This document shows, piece after piece, positions 1 to 13,390 of a stretch of 64,000 nt of DNA. Below the pieces are notes generated by a model that did no database searches, was not told the DNA's origin, and was given only the letters and a program-made list of their open reading frames with translations. Within the stretch, counting starts at the first letter, position 1, and every line of letters starts with the position of its first letter. The DNA is from Lates calcarifer (taxonomy: Eukaryota; Chordata; Actinopteri; Centropomidae), in NCBI RefSeq assembly GCF_001640805.2, contig NC_066837.1, positions 23,211,804-23,275,803 of the forward strand. Direction: 5' to 3'. A program made the translations under genes and the position numbers.

Positions 1-184
1 TAGCATATTTTTTCTGAGCCAGCAAGTTTTTTTTTTCCTAAATTATTCTCAATGATTTCAAAGTGCTGTTTTTTATAGCCTCCTCTGAGCAGTTCAAGTT
101 AAAATCAGCTCAGTTTCTTTGCCCATTGCACCCTAGCATCTTTTTGATTAAACTGACCACTGTTAGTGGAGGAAGCAGGAGATT

Positions 185-397
185 GCAGGAATAGTTCAAC
201 ATTTTGGGAAATATGCTTATTCGCTTTCTTGGTGAGATACTGCTTTGATTCAGGATTCAGCCAGCAGAGAGTTAGCTTAGCTTAGCATAAAGACTTGAAA
301 CCGCTCCCCTTATTGTAAGGTTGCCAGATTCCTTTAAAAACACACTAACCTACAGACATCAGAGTGGTATCAATCTTCTCTTCATGTCTTGGCAAGA

Positions 398-429
<32 letters not shown>
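185..429. repeat. Fish interspersed repeat (family A), copy 1, followed by an A27 run
   Basis: The stretch begins with AATAGTTCAACATTTTGGGA and holds AGTTAGCTTAGCTTAGCATA in the middle. I recognise both as parts of a repeat very common in percomorph genomes. The same middle motif recurs in reverse orientation at 23890-23935 in this window. The right end (about 350-395) reads as the reverse complement of the part that normally follows the left end (GTGGTATCAATCTTCTCTTC). The copy is therefore rearranged or fold-back. It is followed by an uninterrupted run of 27 A at 403-429. It has no coding capacity. Family identity is from memory; the internal match to copy 2 is visible directly. Confidence 0.6.
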
Positions 430-3400
430 CTTAGGTGACATTATTTAGTTGCTCTTAGCCACAGAATAACTTGTACCTGAAGTCAAACTAGAAGTTTTAG
501 CACTGGTAATATGTAGCAAAACTCAAAGTATTTCTGTAATTTTAAGAATTGTGGGAATTTGACAGTAAAGAGGAAAAACTAGACTAGGAGAAAGCTTCAT
601 ACTCTTTCCATTTATGTGGTGGCCACATGCTTCATTGTCATTATCTTCACACAGCGGTGTCAGTCTCTTAAGCCTTAGCCAAACCTGAGAGGATGAGCGG
701 TGCGCATGTGAGACCTGCTCTTGTGGGACATGGAGTGACAGGCTTACTTTCGTCATCTGTGATTTGCCCCATTCAAACAGAGAGAGAGGAGATCTTGTCC
801 GAACAGGCTTCTTCTGCCTCTATCTCTGCTTGGGCCTGTGTCCTTTCACTCTCCTTTTTCTCCTCTGAATGTCCTTAGTTCTCCTCCCTCCTGCCATCTT
901 ACTTTCAAAGAGGTCGGAGTAACGTGGCCCCTTGCATCTCCTCCTACTCCTCTTCCTCCTCTTCTTGCCTTAAGTTTCAACTGTGGCATCACATGACAAA
1001 ATACCCCCCCGGTTTATCTGAACAAAATGTATATGGACGTATGTGGACATGTCGCTTTGTGAACCCAAAGCCCAGGAAGGAAGCTGCCCCTAACCGCTGC
1101 CTGCGCTGCTGCTTTCTGTCAGTTACCACTGCTGTCAAAACTCCATCCCTGTTTCAGGCTAACACAACCAGCAAAACTGTTATGGGGCTTCTTTGTGTAT
1201 TTATGTTTAGTATCTGCGTCTTTAGGAGCAGGATATTGAGTAGGCAGTTGGGCTATAAAGGATTATATGGGCATTTCCACTTTTTGTTCATAGCTTGTTT
1301 AATTATGGTTTAGATTCTATTAGATTTTGGACCATTTTATAGACTTAAACTTTTGGCAAAAGTAATTTGGCAAACTTCTTCCAGAGTTTGCAGGGTGAAG
1401 ATATTGTTCTTACCAAGCAGTTAAACAAATTTATTGTCCACAATGAAAGGAAAAGAGTGTTGAATTTGCAGAAAGGGTTTAGATTTTTTAGATTTTTTAA
1501 ATTAAGGCTATTTGTTTTTTTCTTGTAAACAAAAATAATTTGAATGATAATTAGATTTTATCTGCTCACACACTGTATGTGTCAAAGTCTGAGAGTGTGG
1601 GTGACTAAATTAGCACAAAATATAAGCTCAGTCATAGTTATTTTACCTTAATAAATCCGTTGTAGCAGCTGCGTTGTCATCTGCTGTTAAGTGTAGTGGC
1701 ATACTAAATGAAATTGGGGGTCACTCTTGGTAGTTTTAGCGATTAACATAAGCTAATGACTTGGAAGGATGAACAGGAGGTGGAGATAAAGGGGGGAGAA
1801 AAGCGGGGAAAAAGGGGGACGTTGTCTGGCTCCCTCACCGGCCATTAAAGGCCTGCCCTTGGACTGCGAGAGCAGGGCCAGTTTCCCATGCACCGGCAGC
1901 ACAGGCAAGTCCTCTTTGGTTACACAAAATGTCTGCCTGTATGGCCACGGAGAGAGATATTATTAGCATTATTTTGCCTCAGTTATCTGAGAGCATAGTG
2001 CTTTTAGGCCCCCTTGTTTGAGTGGCTGACAGACACTTGAGTTTCTGCAGCAGATTAAATGAAATTTTAGCAGCTTTTTCTTGGGGCCAGGCCATAAAAC
2101 CACACAAAGGAAGCAGCTGCCACTAATGTAATCTAGAATGGGGTGCTGCAGTGTAAAGCTGTCCACCACTCTTTTGTTTTTCCCTTCTTCTCCTCTCCAC
2201 AGTTTTTTACGCCATTCTTGACACCCTTCAACTACACCCCTTCCTCTTCAGATAATATCCTTGTTCTTTCACTGCCCTTAATTCCTCTTTTCATCAGCTA
2301 CTCCTCTGTGTACCACAAAGGTGATGAAACCTGACGAGAGCAATAAAGGCCATGTGTTTTAAGAGCAAACATATTTTTTCATGTCTTTATATATCTATAC
2401 GTTGGTGTCAAAGGTACATGAGATAGCCGTTGGATCAGGTCATTGTCAGGCACTTTCCCCTCCCGGGACTTTCTGCAGGCCTACACCATCAGCTGGACAT
2501 GCATGGAATGAGCATATATGATCTTTACAGTTTGACCTTGCGCAAATTCACAAAGTTCATTTCTCGGAATGCAACAGAAGCAGTCCACCAGGGTCAACGC
2601 CCCAGCAACCCCTGCGTCAGTCAGAGGTTGTCAGCCCCCTTGAAATGACAGGGTGGATCTTGAGAACCTGAGTTCATGTTGGCAGGGAGTGGAGTTACAT
2701 TCCTGTCAGGGCTGTCATTGTCTAAGTGACATGAGAGAAAAGGGAGAGAAAAGCAAAAGAGAGAGGGAAAGAGAAAACTGCAGGAGTGTACAAGATTTCT
2801 CAGTAATGAAAGCTGTTTGTTAATTACATTTTTTAATTATTTGAAGCTGACATTTGCATCGGCGCAGCACAATTTTAGCATGTTGGCGGCGCTTTACGTT
2901 GAGACTCCACTGTTGCCTTCTGTAAATGAAGTTTTATAGTCTGTTAGAGAAGCAATGGCACAAACATCTGGCCCATAAATCTCAGGTAGTGCAGCCTGAG
3001 AAACCAGCTCTACCCATCCCCTGATCAGCCATTAATCCAAATTTCCGCACTTCCACACTGACTTATTTATGTACGGTTGGTTAGCTGGTACGCTTTCTGG
3101 GAGCGTAGGCATTGCATTGGAAATTACTGCTGTACTATAGCTTAAGACATTTCTTTAGCAGAGTTCTGACCCGTTTGCATAGTTACATATTAGGTTCTAG
3201 CCTTCATAAAACGTGTGTGCATTTGCATCATGCCTGTGTATCGGTTGTATGTGTGTATAACGTATATCTTGCCACTGCCTGTCGTGGAATGCCTGAGTTC
3301 ATGGACCCTTTTCTGTGCAGAAACGATGGCTTGGAGGTGGACTCAGCCTGCCTGCTGTTCAACCAGTCAGCCAGTCAGTCAGTCTCTCCATGCGTGTGTC

Positions 3401-3879
3401 CTGTCCTGCAGCTGTCTGTGAATAAATCCTTCTGTCACCAAAGGCACACAGGCTTTCTTCACATATCCTGCTCATCAGTTTTTTTCATGGGTCTAAAAAC
3501 TCATTTGAAAGTTCCTCTCAGACATTTATTAACTATGTCTTGAGGGTAAGAAAAGGAATTTATTGTTGCTTTTTAGCTGATGATTCCCCGAGCTTTGCTG
3601 ATTCACTGGAGAAGTTTGTACCTGTTACTACAGTCCTCCTTCTCTGTCTTTAGTCTTTATCTCACTCTTCACTTTTTAGCTCCATCTGTCTTATTATTTT
3701 TGCAGTAGTTACCATTGCTTTTTACATAAGCATCCTCATAAAAGCAGGAGAATTTGTTGTGGTGCTGCACGCATGCAAACTTGCACGCTTACACACCAAC
3801 ACCACACATGCTTACTTAAATCTAATGACCCAATAGAAATAGCTCATGCCCCCCTTTTGCCACCCTCCTTTTCTGCCGC

Positions 3880-4130
3880 TCTGCTCTGCCCGCCCTCCTT
3901 CCCTCCCCAGGGTAGGTCGCTATAGCCCCCCTTATAAACATAGTGATCTATAGGAGCCCTAGACCCAGACAGATTTTTGGCATGGCTGTGCAGGTAGCAT
4001 TCCAGCACGGTTTGAGATCTTAGGGCCCTAGCCTCGTTAAAAGCCTGATTTATGCTCTACAGCTGGGCACAAAGGAACCTACAGGTTGGCTACCTTAATT
4101 AATATCACGCTCGCTACTGCTTGGACTTAT
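3880..4130. promoter_or_regulatory. Candidate conserved non-coding block, intronic
   Basis: This is unique-looking, non-repetitive sequence between pyrimidine-rich DNA and a short TG run. It contains TTAATTAATATC and several palindromic pieces such as AGGGCCCT. It has no ORF. The idea that it is a conserved intronic element rests only on its composition and location; no alignment was possible. Confidence 0.2.
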
Positions 4131-5292
4131 GCATGTTCCTGACACACCTCTAGGGAGAATAAGCGGAAGGGTCCACATGCTGTATTTTAACAGGCCAGTG
4201 ACAGTGTGTGTGTGTGTGTGTCTGTGTGTCTGTATGTGCAGGATGTAACTGAAAAGACACTGGTATAGCTGTGTTAACTATAATTTCAAATTATCCTTAG
4301 AAAAACGTACGGTGCCACAAAGTTAAACGTATCACCAATATAAATACAGATTTTTTTCTCCTAGGGCTCGCCACCCTGTCCTATTGTCCACCATTTTATC
4401 CGCCTCTCATGCATCACTATGGTGGCTGATTAGACCACATGTCTTCAATTAGTAAGCAGGAATCTGGTACGGCAAGCCTCGGAGATGAAGAATTGTGTGG
4501 AGTGTGGCCTGCCGTTGCCAAGCATATGGCCCATCCATCTTATGGATTGTTATTGATGGTAAACGTTACATGTAGGTATTAACTGGCTGCCTTCACCCTA
4601 TTCTAACCTCATAGTCTTTTCTCTGGCATGTACAGTATAGTCTTGTGTCATTGGGAAAGAATACTCTGTCCTCGTAATGTACAGTCCAACCTTGACTCAT
4701 TACATTTGGCAACTATTTTTGTGGGGTATTCGTCCAAAATAACGTGTCATAAAGGTGTGGCAGCATTTGGTATAAAGCTTCTAGAGTAATCCAAGTGTCA
4801 GGTTCTAGTACTGAACAGGTCACTTTGAATATCTGACCACTTCCTCTGCCCCGTCTCTTTCTGCTTCTGTCAGAATGTCTTGAAGGATCTGAAATAGGGC
4901 TGAACAGGAGGCCATTTTGCAATTTTAATCAGGGTTTGGAAAGCGCCTGGGTTGAGAAGTAGCCCAGCACTGTTTTCTCCTCAATGAATTAATAATGGAA
5001 CGGGGAATGGAGGGTTGGATGAAGGGATAGTGTTGGGCTGGGGCATTGAGATCCCACTGTTAGTGGCTGTGTCCTTATTACAGGAGCAGTGAACTTCATA
5101 TCTTTTAGCTTTACTAGTGATGACATTACAGTGAATTTAACTTGGTGAAATGAGGATGTGTGATATGAACATAAAAAAATAGACTGAACTTGTGATAGAA
5201 TCAGTTTTCATCCAAAGTCCATACTTCAGTTCTGCGGTCACCACATGTACCCACATAACTCTCTCTGCTTCCCACTTTTACATTTCTAAGGA

Positions 5293-5376
5293 AAATGGAT
5301 TTGCGAGCTACATCTGACCCCAAGATCTAAAGAGTCCGGCTATTGATGCTTCCTTAACCACTCGACCACCGTGTGC
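5293..5376 (-). repeat. tRNA-like (Ser/Leu-type) relic
   Basis: On the minus strand the segment starts with GGTGGTCGAGTGGTTAAGG, which closely matches the A-box/D-arm of eukaryotic tRNA-Ser and tRNA-Leu. About 50 bases later comes GCTCGCAAATCC, a degraded B-box like GGTTCGAATCC. An insertion of about 12 bases follows the D-arm and the acceptor ends do not pair, so this is not a functional tRNA. It is either a tRNA pseudogene or the head of an old tRNA-derived SINE. The A-box resemblance is clear and the B-box is weak. Confidence 0.35.
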
Positions 5377-6720
5377 ACAGTCACACACACCAGATGGGAC
5401 GCGTGTTAAATCCTCAGCCTCCACAGCTCCGGGCCACGGGACAGTCCAACACACTGGCCCTCTTGTTTTAAAGTGCCATGTCCCTCCACAATGCCTTCAG
5501 GCTCGTATGCATAACGAGCTGCTATGGTTGGCCCAAGCTCACATGCCCTGGTCCTCTCACCCTGAGGTGGTAGGACAGGGTGAAAAATAACTGCATGTTT
5601 TAAAACGGCCCTTGTTCACTGGTATCTAAATGATGGCCCATGCTTGAGAGCTTCTGGGCCTACTGCGAGCGTGTTCAGGAACAAACAACTGAGGTCAACA
5701 TTAGTAGTAACTGTGTTTCCTAACAGTTCCCCATTTCCAGTTCAATGCCATGGCATGAAAATGTGGTATTTTACTGGCAATCTGAGTGCATCTGGAACCC
5801 CAAGATGCACAGACCCTCAAACTGCTCCACCCACAGTTCTGTCCCGCAGAGACTTAAGATAACGATGAGTATCTGTAACTGCTTCGCCTCGTCTCTTTTT
5901 CCCTTTGCCTGCCTGTTCTTCGTTTCTCATTTTCTCTGGAAATATTATTTACAGTGACGGAGCACCTTAGGCAAAAGGTAGGAGAAAAAAGAAAGACTTG
6001 TACACACTGGCCTGACGGATGGATTTTGAGATCTGGCACTAAATGAGTGGGTTGAGAAGATGAGAAGTGTATCATAGCACAGGTGTTTGACGGCCAAAGG
6101 TGGCGTCCCTTTGAGCTTAAGAAAAGAAGGATTTAGAGAAACTATGTGAGTGTGTTGTGTGTGTTATAGGCCAAGCATAGAGTATTTTAGAGGTACAAGA
6201 AAAAGGATACTGTGTTCATGTGTATGTGTGTGTGCATGATTGTGAAAGACAGACCCACTTTAACCTCTCACAGTGCTGTCATCAGACCGTGTTAAGGAAA
6301 TAGCATGATGGAAGGAGGAGTGACGAAGGAGCATGCAGGCTGCATGGGGGACGGAGAGCAGGAGGGAGAGGGAATGACTCTATCCTCCAGACTCTGAAGT
6401 GTTTACTCAGTCCAGACAGACTGTGTGTGTGTGTGTGTGTCTGGACTTCCATCAGCTCAGATACCCTGACTGCAGGTCTGTGCCTGTAGTTCAGGCGAAG
6501 TCTCTAACCCTCACTGCCCACTTCTCCTCTTCAACTTTTCCTCACTCTTTCTCTCTCTGGCTCAGTTGCTCTCTTTCTCTCTCACTCTCTCACACCACCC
6601 TCCTCTCTTTCAGCACTGTCTGTCATTCAACACAGTAGGCTTAATAGCGCTTCAGAGTTTTCTATTTTTTTTAACTTTTTTATTTATTTCAGTTTTCAGT
6701 TCAACTGTGAATATGTTGCT

Positions 6721-6730
6721 ATATATATAT

Positions 6731-6763
<33 letters not shown>
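6721..6763. repeat. Compound (TA)n(TG)n microsatellite
   Basis: About 25 bases of TA-type alternation run directly into nine TG units within the intron. This is a simple sequence repeat. Confidence 0.95.
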
Positions 6764-7329
6764 ACATGTATGCTTTATGTGTCCATGTACACGTTGCATT
6801 GTGCAAGTTCATCTAGAGTGTATGCTGTGTATGTGAATCCTGATTTTGACTGCAAATGTAAATTAAGTGTAGGAAAAAATAAACGAAACAGCAACAACGA
6901 TAAAACAAAACTAGTGTTTAGCAGTGTTTCACTTTTTTTTGCTCTATATACCAGGCCTTTTTGTGTTAAGCCATCATTTTGTAGCATTTAGAAAATGTCT
7001 GTGCAAGTTTCAGTCTTATTACTGTCTGTGAGCTTTCATCTGTCACTCCTGCTCCCTATTGATATTAGAGTTTGACATATGTTAAGATTTTTTTCCTAAC
7101 CCCTAAGCTTGTCAAATGAAATAGACAATGTTTAAACCGCTGACACGTTGGCCTTTGCTCATCTCACTCAAATATTCACCAGTAAGGCTGTAGATAATCA
7201 AAGCTTTTTCGTAAGCTGTGTTTTAATGCACTCATTTCTTCTGCATAGTCTTTTTCCATGTGGTGTTTGTGCTACTCTGTCCATCTATCTGCATGTCTGT
7301 GAAGCCTGAAGAGGGGGAGGGTGGAGGGG

Positions 7330-7660
7330 GGGGCGAGGAGGTCAGATACAGGGCCCTGTATGCTCCGGTGAAGCCGAATCACGTCCTGGCAAATGGTATG
7401 CAGGCTCATAACGCGCTCCACTCGTCCAATAGCCTTAGACGAAACAGTTTTGACAGTGTCGAATGCCCTGCCCCGGGGGCCTTATCATCCCTCGCTGCTT
7501 GCCTGCCTCCCTCCCCTGTTTCTCCTCTCCTGATGCTATCTATCTGGAGATTTATGCAGAAATGTGCAGCTAGTCGACCTCCCTGGTCCCCCTCCATCCT
7601 TTCTGCGGGGACGCCAGCCTGTCATAAGCTGAGCTATGCAGAGATAGTGAAGCTCAGGCT
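7330..7660. promoter_or_regulatory. Candidate regulatory block, intronic
   Basis: This is unique-looking, relatively GC-rich sequence. It includes the palindrome ACAGGGCCCTGT, a GATA-type CCTTATCATCC, and GATTTATGCAGAAATG. It lies about 6 kb upstream of the coding exon and has no supportable ORF. Mammalian BCL11A is known to carry intronic enhancers with GATA sites, but those lie in a different intron, so no orthology is claimed. Composition-based inference only. Confidence 0.22.
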
Positions 7661-8099
7661 GCTGGCCTCATGTCTTACGGAGGCTATCTTGTCTGTGCAC
7701 TTCAAACAGGGATGATGCTTGTACGGAAAGACAGCAGATGCTCTCATCTGAATGCTGCATTGTGAAAGTTGAAAAAAAGGCGAAAATATCCATGCATTCT
7801 GCTCTTGTATTGTATTCCATTGAATTCTATTATATTCAGTTATATTCTTCATTAGCCTATTTTACTCTCCTCTCCTCCCCCTGAGCTGCAGTTTATTGAG
7901 ACATATCTTTTCTTTGACAGAACACTTTTCACATTTCCCCTCTGAAGTGCTCTGAGACTCCTTGCCCATCTGGGATATTGCCCGAGTCCAAAAATACTCC
8001 TGCTTGATTAAGTCTTCTTATGTACCTGGATATGTGTGCTTAAACTGACACTTGGCAGTTTGCAGTTTCTTTGATTCCACTCCTTTATTTAATACCTAC

Positions 8100-8380
8100 T
8101 CCACTGAGCGCTGTCTTTTGTTGACGGCAGTTTGATCCTGTGAAGCGGATCCCAACTCAATAAATAATCTCTGCGGATGCTTACATAAGCGATGGTCCAT
8201 TTAATTAGACTGGTTAAGCTAAGAAGCCCAGAGGTCTTTTCACTGTACCATTAGAGCTGGGATGAGAAACAACAGAGTGCGGCCTCCCACCGTCGCTAGT
8301 AAGCAGAGAGCAAATAATGATCTGCATCAGAGACACGGCTGGCCCAGCCTATTATAAGGTCTGCCGGACCCAGCCGCACC
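8100..8380. promoter_or_regulatory. Candidate regulatory block, intronic
   Basis: This is non-repetitive sequence with CCATTTAATTAGACTGGTTA, AATAATGATCTGC and CAATAAATAATC, flanked by ordinary intron and by a GGAT-type repeat from 8455. It looks like an AT-core, homeodomain-site-rich conserved element. There is no alignment evidence. Confidence 0.22.
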
Positions 8381-9450
8381 CATGCACGAAAGCTGTTCAG
8401 CTGGGCTTAGTGGGAATGGACGAATAGATGGACAGATAGAGGGATACAGAGAGAGAGATGGACGGATGGATGGGTGGGTGGATGGTCAGTTCAAACACAG
8501 TTCAACTGAGAAAAGATCAAAGGGAGTAAGGTTACATGGGGAATCAGACAACGCAGAGAGATTCTAATTTTAAAATGACTGTGGTCAGTGTGTTGCATAT
8601 AAATGTTCACATACACATGCGATGCATGCATACATGTGGACACAGTCATGTGGTCATACTCGCTAACAATGAGCATGCATTTCCATTAAGGAAACATTCA
8701 CACGCATGCAAAAGCACATGCATATGAAAAACACACTGACTGCCCAAGCACACACGCACACACACATTTGTCTATTGTGTATGGTGCATGCATTCATTGG
8801 CCTCTGTGTGGGTGCCATCTGTCCATAATGGTTTCTTAGTGTCTCAGAGACGCCTCAGTTCCACTGTTGCTCTTATCAACTTTCAGGAGAAGGAGAGGGG
8901 GACAGGAAAGGTAAGAAGTGTGAAAGTCTGATTGGAGACAAAGCCACAGCCAGCAGATTACTTTATACTGGGCACAGGCCCTCAAAGACCACCATGCATC
9001 TTTATCTGGAGATCTGCCCCCCCCCTCCTTGCTTGTTCATGCCAGCTAGGCTTTTCTTCTCCCAGTGTACCTCTCGCTTTCCTCCGTCTTTTGCTCTCTT
9101 AGCTCTCCATTATGCCTCTATCTATTTCTCCTTCTTTTTGCTTCTCCTCCATATATGATGTGTGCAGTGGTTCGTGGTTAGCTTCTCCCAATTGTGTAAT
9201 GTGTGACTCCGACACCAGCCAGCATTGCAGGGCCCTGGTCCACATCGGACTTGTAAAAGGCTGGGATTTAGGCCTGTTCTATTCCCTGGCTGGCTTTCTG
9301 TTTAGTAAACCGTATTTCCTGCATCCGGCTTTGTCTCAGGAACAAGTGTTGGTCAAACAAGCCTTTTGTCTCTGGCCAGTGGCTCAGCGCACCACAACAA
9401 GTCTGGCCCGGGACAAAGAAGTGAGTGTATGTGCCTGTGTGAGTGCGTGC

Positions 9451-9454
9451 GTGT

Positions 9455-9491
<37 letters not shown>
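9451..9491. repeat. (GT)n microsatellite
   Basis: About 20 GT units with one CT interruption. It sits in the intron and explains the Cys-Val and Thr-His dipeptide open frames seen there on either strand. Confidence 0.95.
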
Positions 9492-9492
<1 letters not shown>

Positions 9493-10029
9493 CTGTGGCA
9501 GAGAAACACAGACAAACAGAGAGAGATAGAGAAGTCAGGAGGAAGGTCAAGGCCAGCCAGCTGCTCTATCAGGTATTTTCACAAATACAAACGGATCCAG
9601 AGACAGATAAAGCATCTTTGGGTGATAACATGTAAGAGACACCCCACACAAACACCCAAATTTTAAAGGTGATGAATAATTATAGTTCATTTGTCCACAA
9701 TTTATTTCTACTAAGGCCTTCACCAGCTAAGTCAGCTGAAAGTCATGTACAAGACAGTGAATTTAGAAAATGCAAGACACTGAGGAAGAGCTCTAATGGG
9801 AGCCTCTCCTCTACTCTCCTGCTTCACCCTTCACCCCTGTCCAATCCCTGACTGTGAATACCCTAATGACATAAACAGAGTAGTAATCACATTAACGCCA
9901 GTTACGGCTGAGGCACTCTTAAGAGGCACTGTATTGACAACCCTCCGTCTTCCCAAGGCACTCACTCCAACACCTATAAACACTTATGAATATTGGCAAA
10001 GACCTGCTATTAGCATAATCACTTTTCAG

Positions 10030-10170
10030 GTGTGTGTATGTGTGTGTGTGTGTGTGTGAGTGAGTGCTCTGGACTGATAACTTTGGGAAATGGCAGTGAC
10101 ACACTGTGTCCCCCTCATGTCTCCTGTCTCTTTTCCTTCCTCCTCCTCCTCCTCCTCCTCCTCCTTCTCC
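10030..10170. repeat. (TG)n and (CTC)n microsatellites
   Basis: A TG run of about 28 bases at 10032-10059 is followed, after ordinary sequence, by a CTC/TCC triplet run at 10138-10170. Both are simple repeats within the intron. Confidence 0.93.
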
Positions 10171-11913
10171 TTTTGGATGGCCTGCAAGCTAATCCTGTTA
10201 GCTCCCTCCTCCATTAGCTAAATGACCAATATCAGTGAGAGCTGCGTGGTCACACCGGTACGGCCTGAGCCCACTATCAAGGTTGGTCAAGGACAAAACA
10301 AAACAAAAAAAAAAAGGAGGTCAAGCCAAGTCTGCTAACTTTTGTGGCTGAAAAGTTTGAGGGAGCAGGTAGATGGATGGTGGGTTCAGGTGAGAGATGA
10401 GGGGAGGAAGAGACAGGTGGTGACAGTGGGTTAAGGTCATGGTTCTCTTGGTGTCCATTATTTTGTTTGTTTTTGTTTGTGGCTGTGATTGTGGCCGAAC
10501 GGATAAAGGCAGAAGGGGGTGGTATGGTTACTGTGTGTGTGGTGACTGAGGGAGTGTGTGCATGTGAGTCTGGGTTTGGGGGTTGGGTCACTAACAATAG
10601 AGCAATCTGCATGAGCAAAGTGCACATGAAGCCTCAGCCTCCTAGATTTGCTTGTGTGTATTTCTTTGTCTGGTCAACGCTGTTGTCTGGGACACTGGTG
10701 TGAATGTGGTGTCAGCAGCTACAGGAGACCGTATCTGCTGTCTGAGGTCCCGCGATTTCCCCCTCTGCCCTTGTGTCAGTCGGGTCTGGTTCTTTTAGCG
10801 TGAGCCCTGGATCATATTCTCGGCCTGATAGCAGCACACTATGTCCGTTAGACACAGTAATAGCCTCCCCCTGCTTTGTGTTGCAATGTGCTGAAATGGC
10901 TTTGAAGGAGTTGTTAACCCCCCACTCCCCACTCTACCAACGCCTTTTCTCTTCCTTTGACTGTCCTGTGACTGTGCTCTGCACTCTATAGTTCTTACAG
11001 TATAGTCCTCTTTTTTTCTGATTATCGTTCTCCTACTTTTCTGCTCCTGATCCCTCTGCTCTCTCTCACTTCTTCCTATTTGCTTTTCTGTCTTCTCTCT
11101 CTCCCCTAAAGTCTCCCTCATTCAGCCCCTGCCATGAAATGGCAGCTAAGGGGTTGTCAGTGTGATTTCTCCTCTCTGCTGATCCTATTTCAAAGGGACC
11201 TGGCGATCCAGCATTAGCCCCGGCTGTCCTGCTCTCCAGCCCTAACTCACCACAGACTTAGAGTCACTGGAAAGAGAGAAACAGACGCAGAGAGTGAGAG
11301 GGAGCTCTCCTTTATTCCATTAGAGGACAGACTCGTTTATAAGATCATCCGTCCTCCCTCCCACAGTTCTCTGCTCCTCTATACTAGAAAAAAAAACAAA
11401 CCTTCAAGGCCATCAAACGCCTTGTCAGAATGTCTTTTCTCCTTTTGAATAACTGTCCTTCCATCCCTTTGAGGACAGCTATTAAGGACAATAGTGGGCT
11501 TATTTAGGTATCTTCTCTGTCATTGTTGTGAATCTGGGCATGCATTGGTCTGGCTTGTTGATGCCCATCAACATGTCCACTGCTTGCATGGGAATAACAA
11601 TTATCATCACTGCTTGTGGCATGAGCACTGTTTGTCAAATGCTCATAGATGGGCTCGTGATTGCACAGCACAAGGCATGCTGTTTTTGATACATAAGAAA
11701 ATTAATTGACTACTGCCTTTGAAGTGCTGTGTTGTGGCTCTCGTGTCCTTCAGAAATGTGGTGGGTTGTCATTAGGAATGTCCCCTTCACGCCACACTTC
11801 TCTCCCTCCTTCACTCCCTTTCCCTTTTCCCTGCCTCCTTACTTCACTCCCTCAGTGCTTTCTTTCCCTCTGATGGACGTGGCTGTATCTCAGAGGAGAA
11901 GGCGACATTCGAG

Positions 11914-11937
11914 CCGCCCCCCCGCCCCCCCCCCCCA
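11914..11937. repeat. C-homopolymer run
   Basis: This 24-base stretch is nearly all C, with one G. It is a simple low-complexity run in the intron and may also be error-prone in assembly. Confidence 0.9.
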
Positions 11938-13099
11938 TCTCGTCCTTCAGAACAACAGAAAATTCATTTTCCTCCTCATGCATACACACTGTCTGCTCAC
12001 ACATTAGGAGAGGGAAGTGCGTATAGGCTGCAAATCAAAGCAAAGTGAGCAGGAGAAGCCAGGTTATTGCAACCGTTTTACGAGTGATATGGGCCTTTCT
12101 ATTTAAAGCCATAAAAACACACATAATCAGGAAACATGCATATAGCCAAACCAATGTAATGGGCACATTTTATTTGTGCTTATGAGAGAGGGAGCAAAAA
12201 CGTGTATGGGCAAATGGCTTTTTTATGATGGAAAAATTCCATAGTGGGTCAAAGCCCCTTGCAGGTGGCAGCAATTAACTGTAATTTTTGCAGATTGTAA
12301 TGATCCATAATTTACCAGTATACCCCCCTTCCAACTCTTTTCAGTCAAGAGAAAAAGGTTTGCGTGTAGGTTTGATTGGGTGCACATTTCATGCCGTGTT
12401 CTGGTCTTTAAGTGAGATTGTTCAGAGGGGGCCACGGTGGCCGTGGACACATGAGATAGAAAGAAGAACCACAAAACGCCAATCTGTTCCCTCTATTGCT
12501 CATCCACAACATCCCTCTTTTCTCTCTGCAGCCGTTCCTCTCTTTCTGCCCCTTCTTCACCCCTTTGTCTCTCAGCCACAGCAGGCTTTAAAACATGCAA
12601 GACTGTCCATCCACCATCTTAGGAATCACTCATAGTCGCAGAATGCAACACACACTCGGCCTATCTTCCTTCCTCCCTCTCCAGCACAGTATGGCTATGG
12701 CTTTGGGTTCAGTGTCTGCAAATGACTTCAGAAAAATGCCCTCCAGTGAAAAAAAGAAAAAAGACAAGAAAGGATAAGAAAGCCAAAAGATGAAAGAGGG
12801 AGCACATTTGCAAGTGGCGGATGCTTCTTATTTTGCATATCTCTCACTTCTGCTTTCCCCTTCTTCTCCTTTTCTATTCACCTGAGAGGATTTAAATAAA
12901 TCCATAAAGCATGAAATATCAGAAATAGAAAAGTAATGCATGAAATGCATTTTCATAGAAGCCTCCCCACCCACGCACAAACACATACACAATTTTCCCC
13001 TTTGCTTCTTTTGAATGTGTGTTTTTTGTGATAAACGCTGGTACAATTTATTAACATGTGACCTCTTATTTGTATTCAGCGTTAATATGCAGCATCAGA

Positions 13100-13390
13100 T
13101 ACATGTCCCACTTTAGCCTTGCTAATTCTGTAAACAAGGCATTGGAGGGGAGATGAGTGCGTTTAACGAGATTAGGCGTGCATTGTCAGGCAAATCTCAG
13201 GTCAGTGTGCAAGTGCTATTGAAAGTCAATTATTGTTTGAAATATTCCTCTGTCTTCTCAGCTGTGTAAATTGTGTATTTGCTGCCTGAGATGTCTCTCA
13301 TTGTTGTTTTATTTATTCTTTTGTTAAGTGCGCTCCCTGGAAGTTAATGCTGGCTTGACAGAATTCTAAAATGCATATTTAATCCTTCAC
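13100..13390. promoter_or_regulatory. Candidate conserved element just upstream of the exon
   Basis: This block contains GCTAATTCTGTAAACAAGG, AGTCAATTATTGTTTGAAAT and ATGCATATTTAATCC. These are homeodomain-, SOX- and POU-like cores in unique-looking sequence, 0.5-0.75 kb before the coding exon. It has no ORF and no simple repeat. This density is typical of vertebrate conserved non-coding elements, but conservation cannot be tested here. Confidence 0.3.

Noticed and set aside
9112..9666. 184-codon open frame
   Set aside because: It is built around a GT microsatellite and pyrimidine-rich intron sequence. It has no domain.
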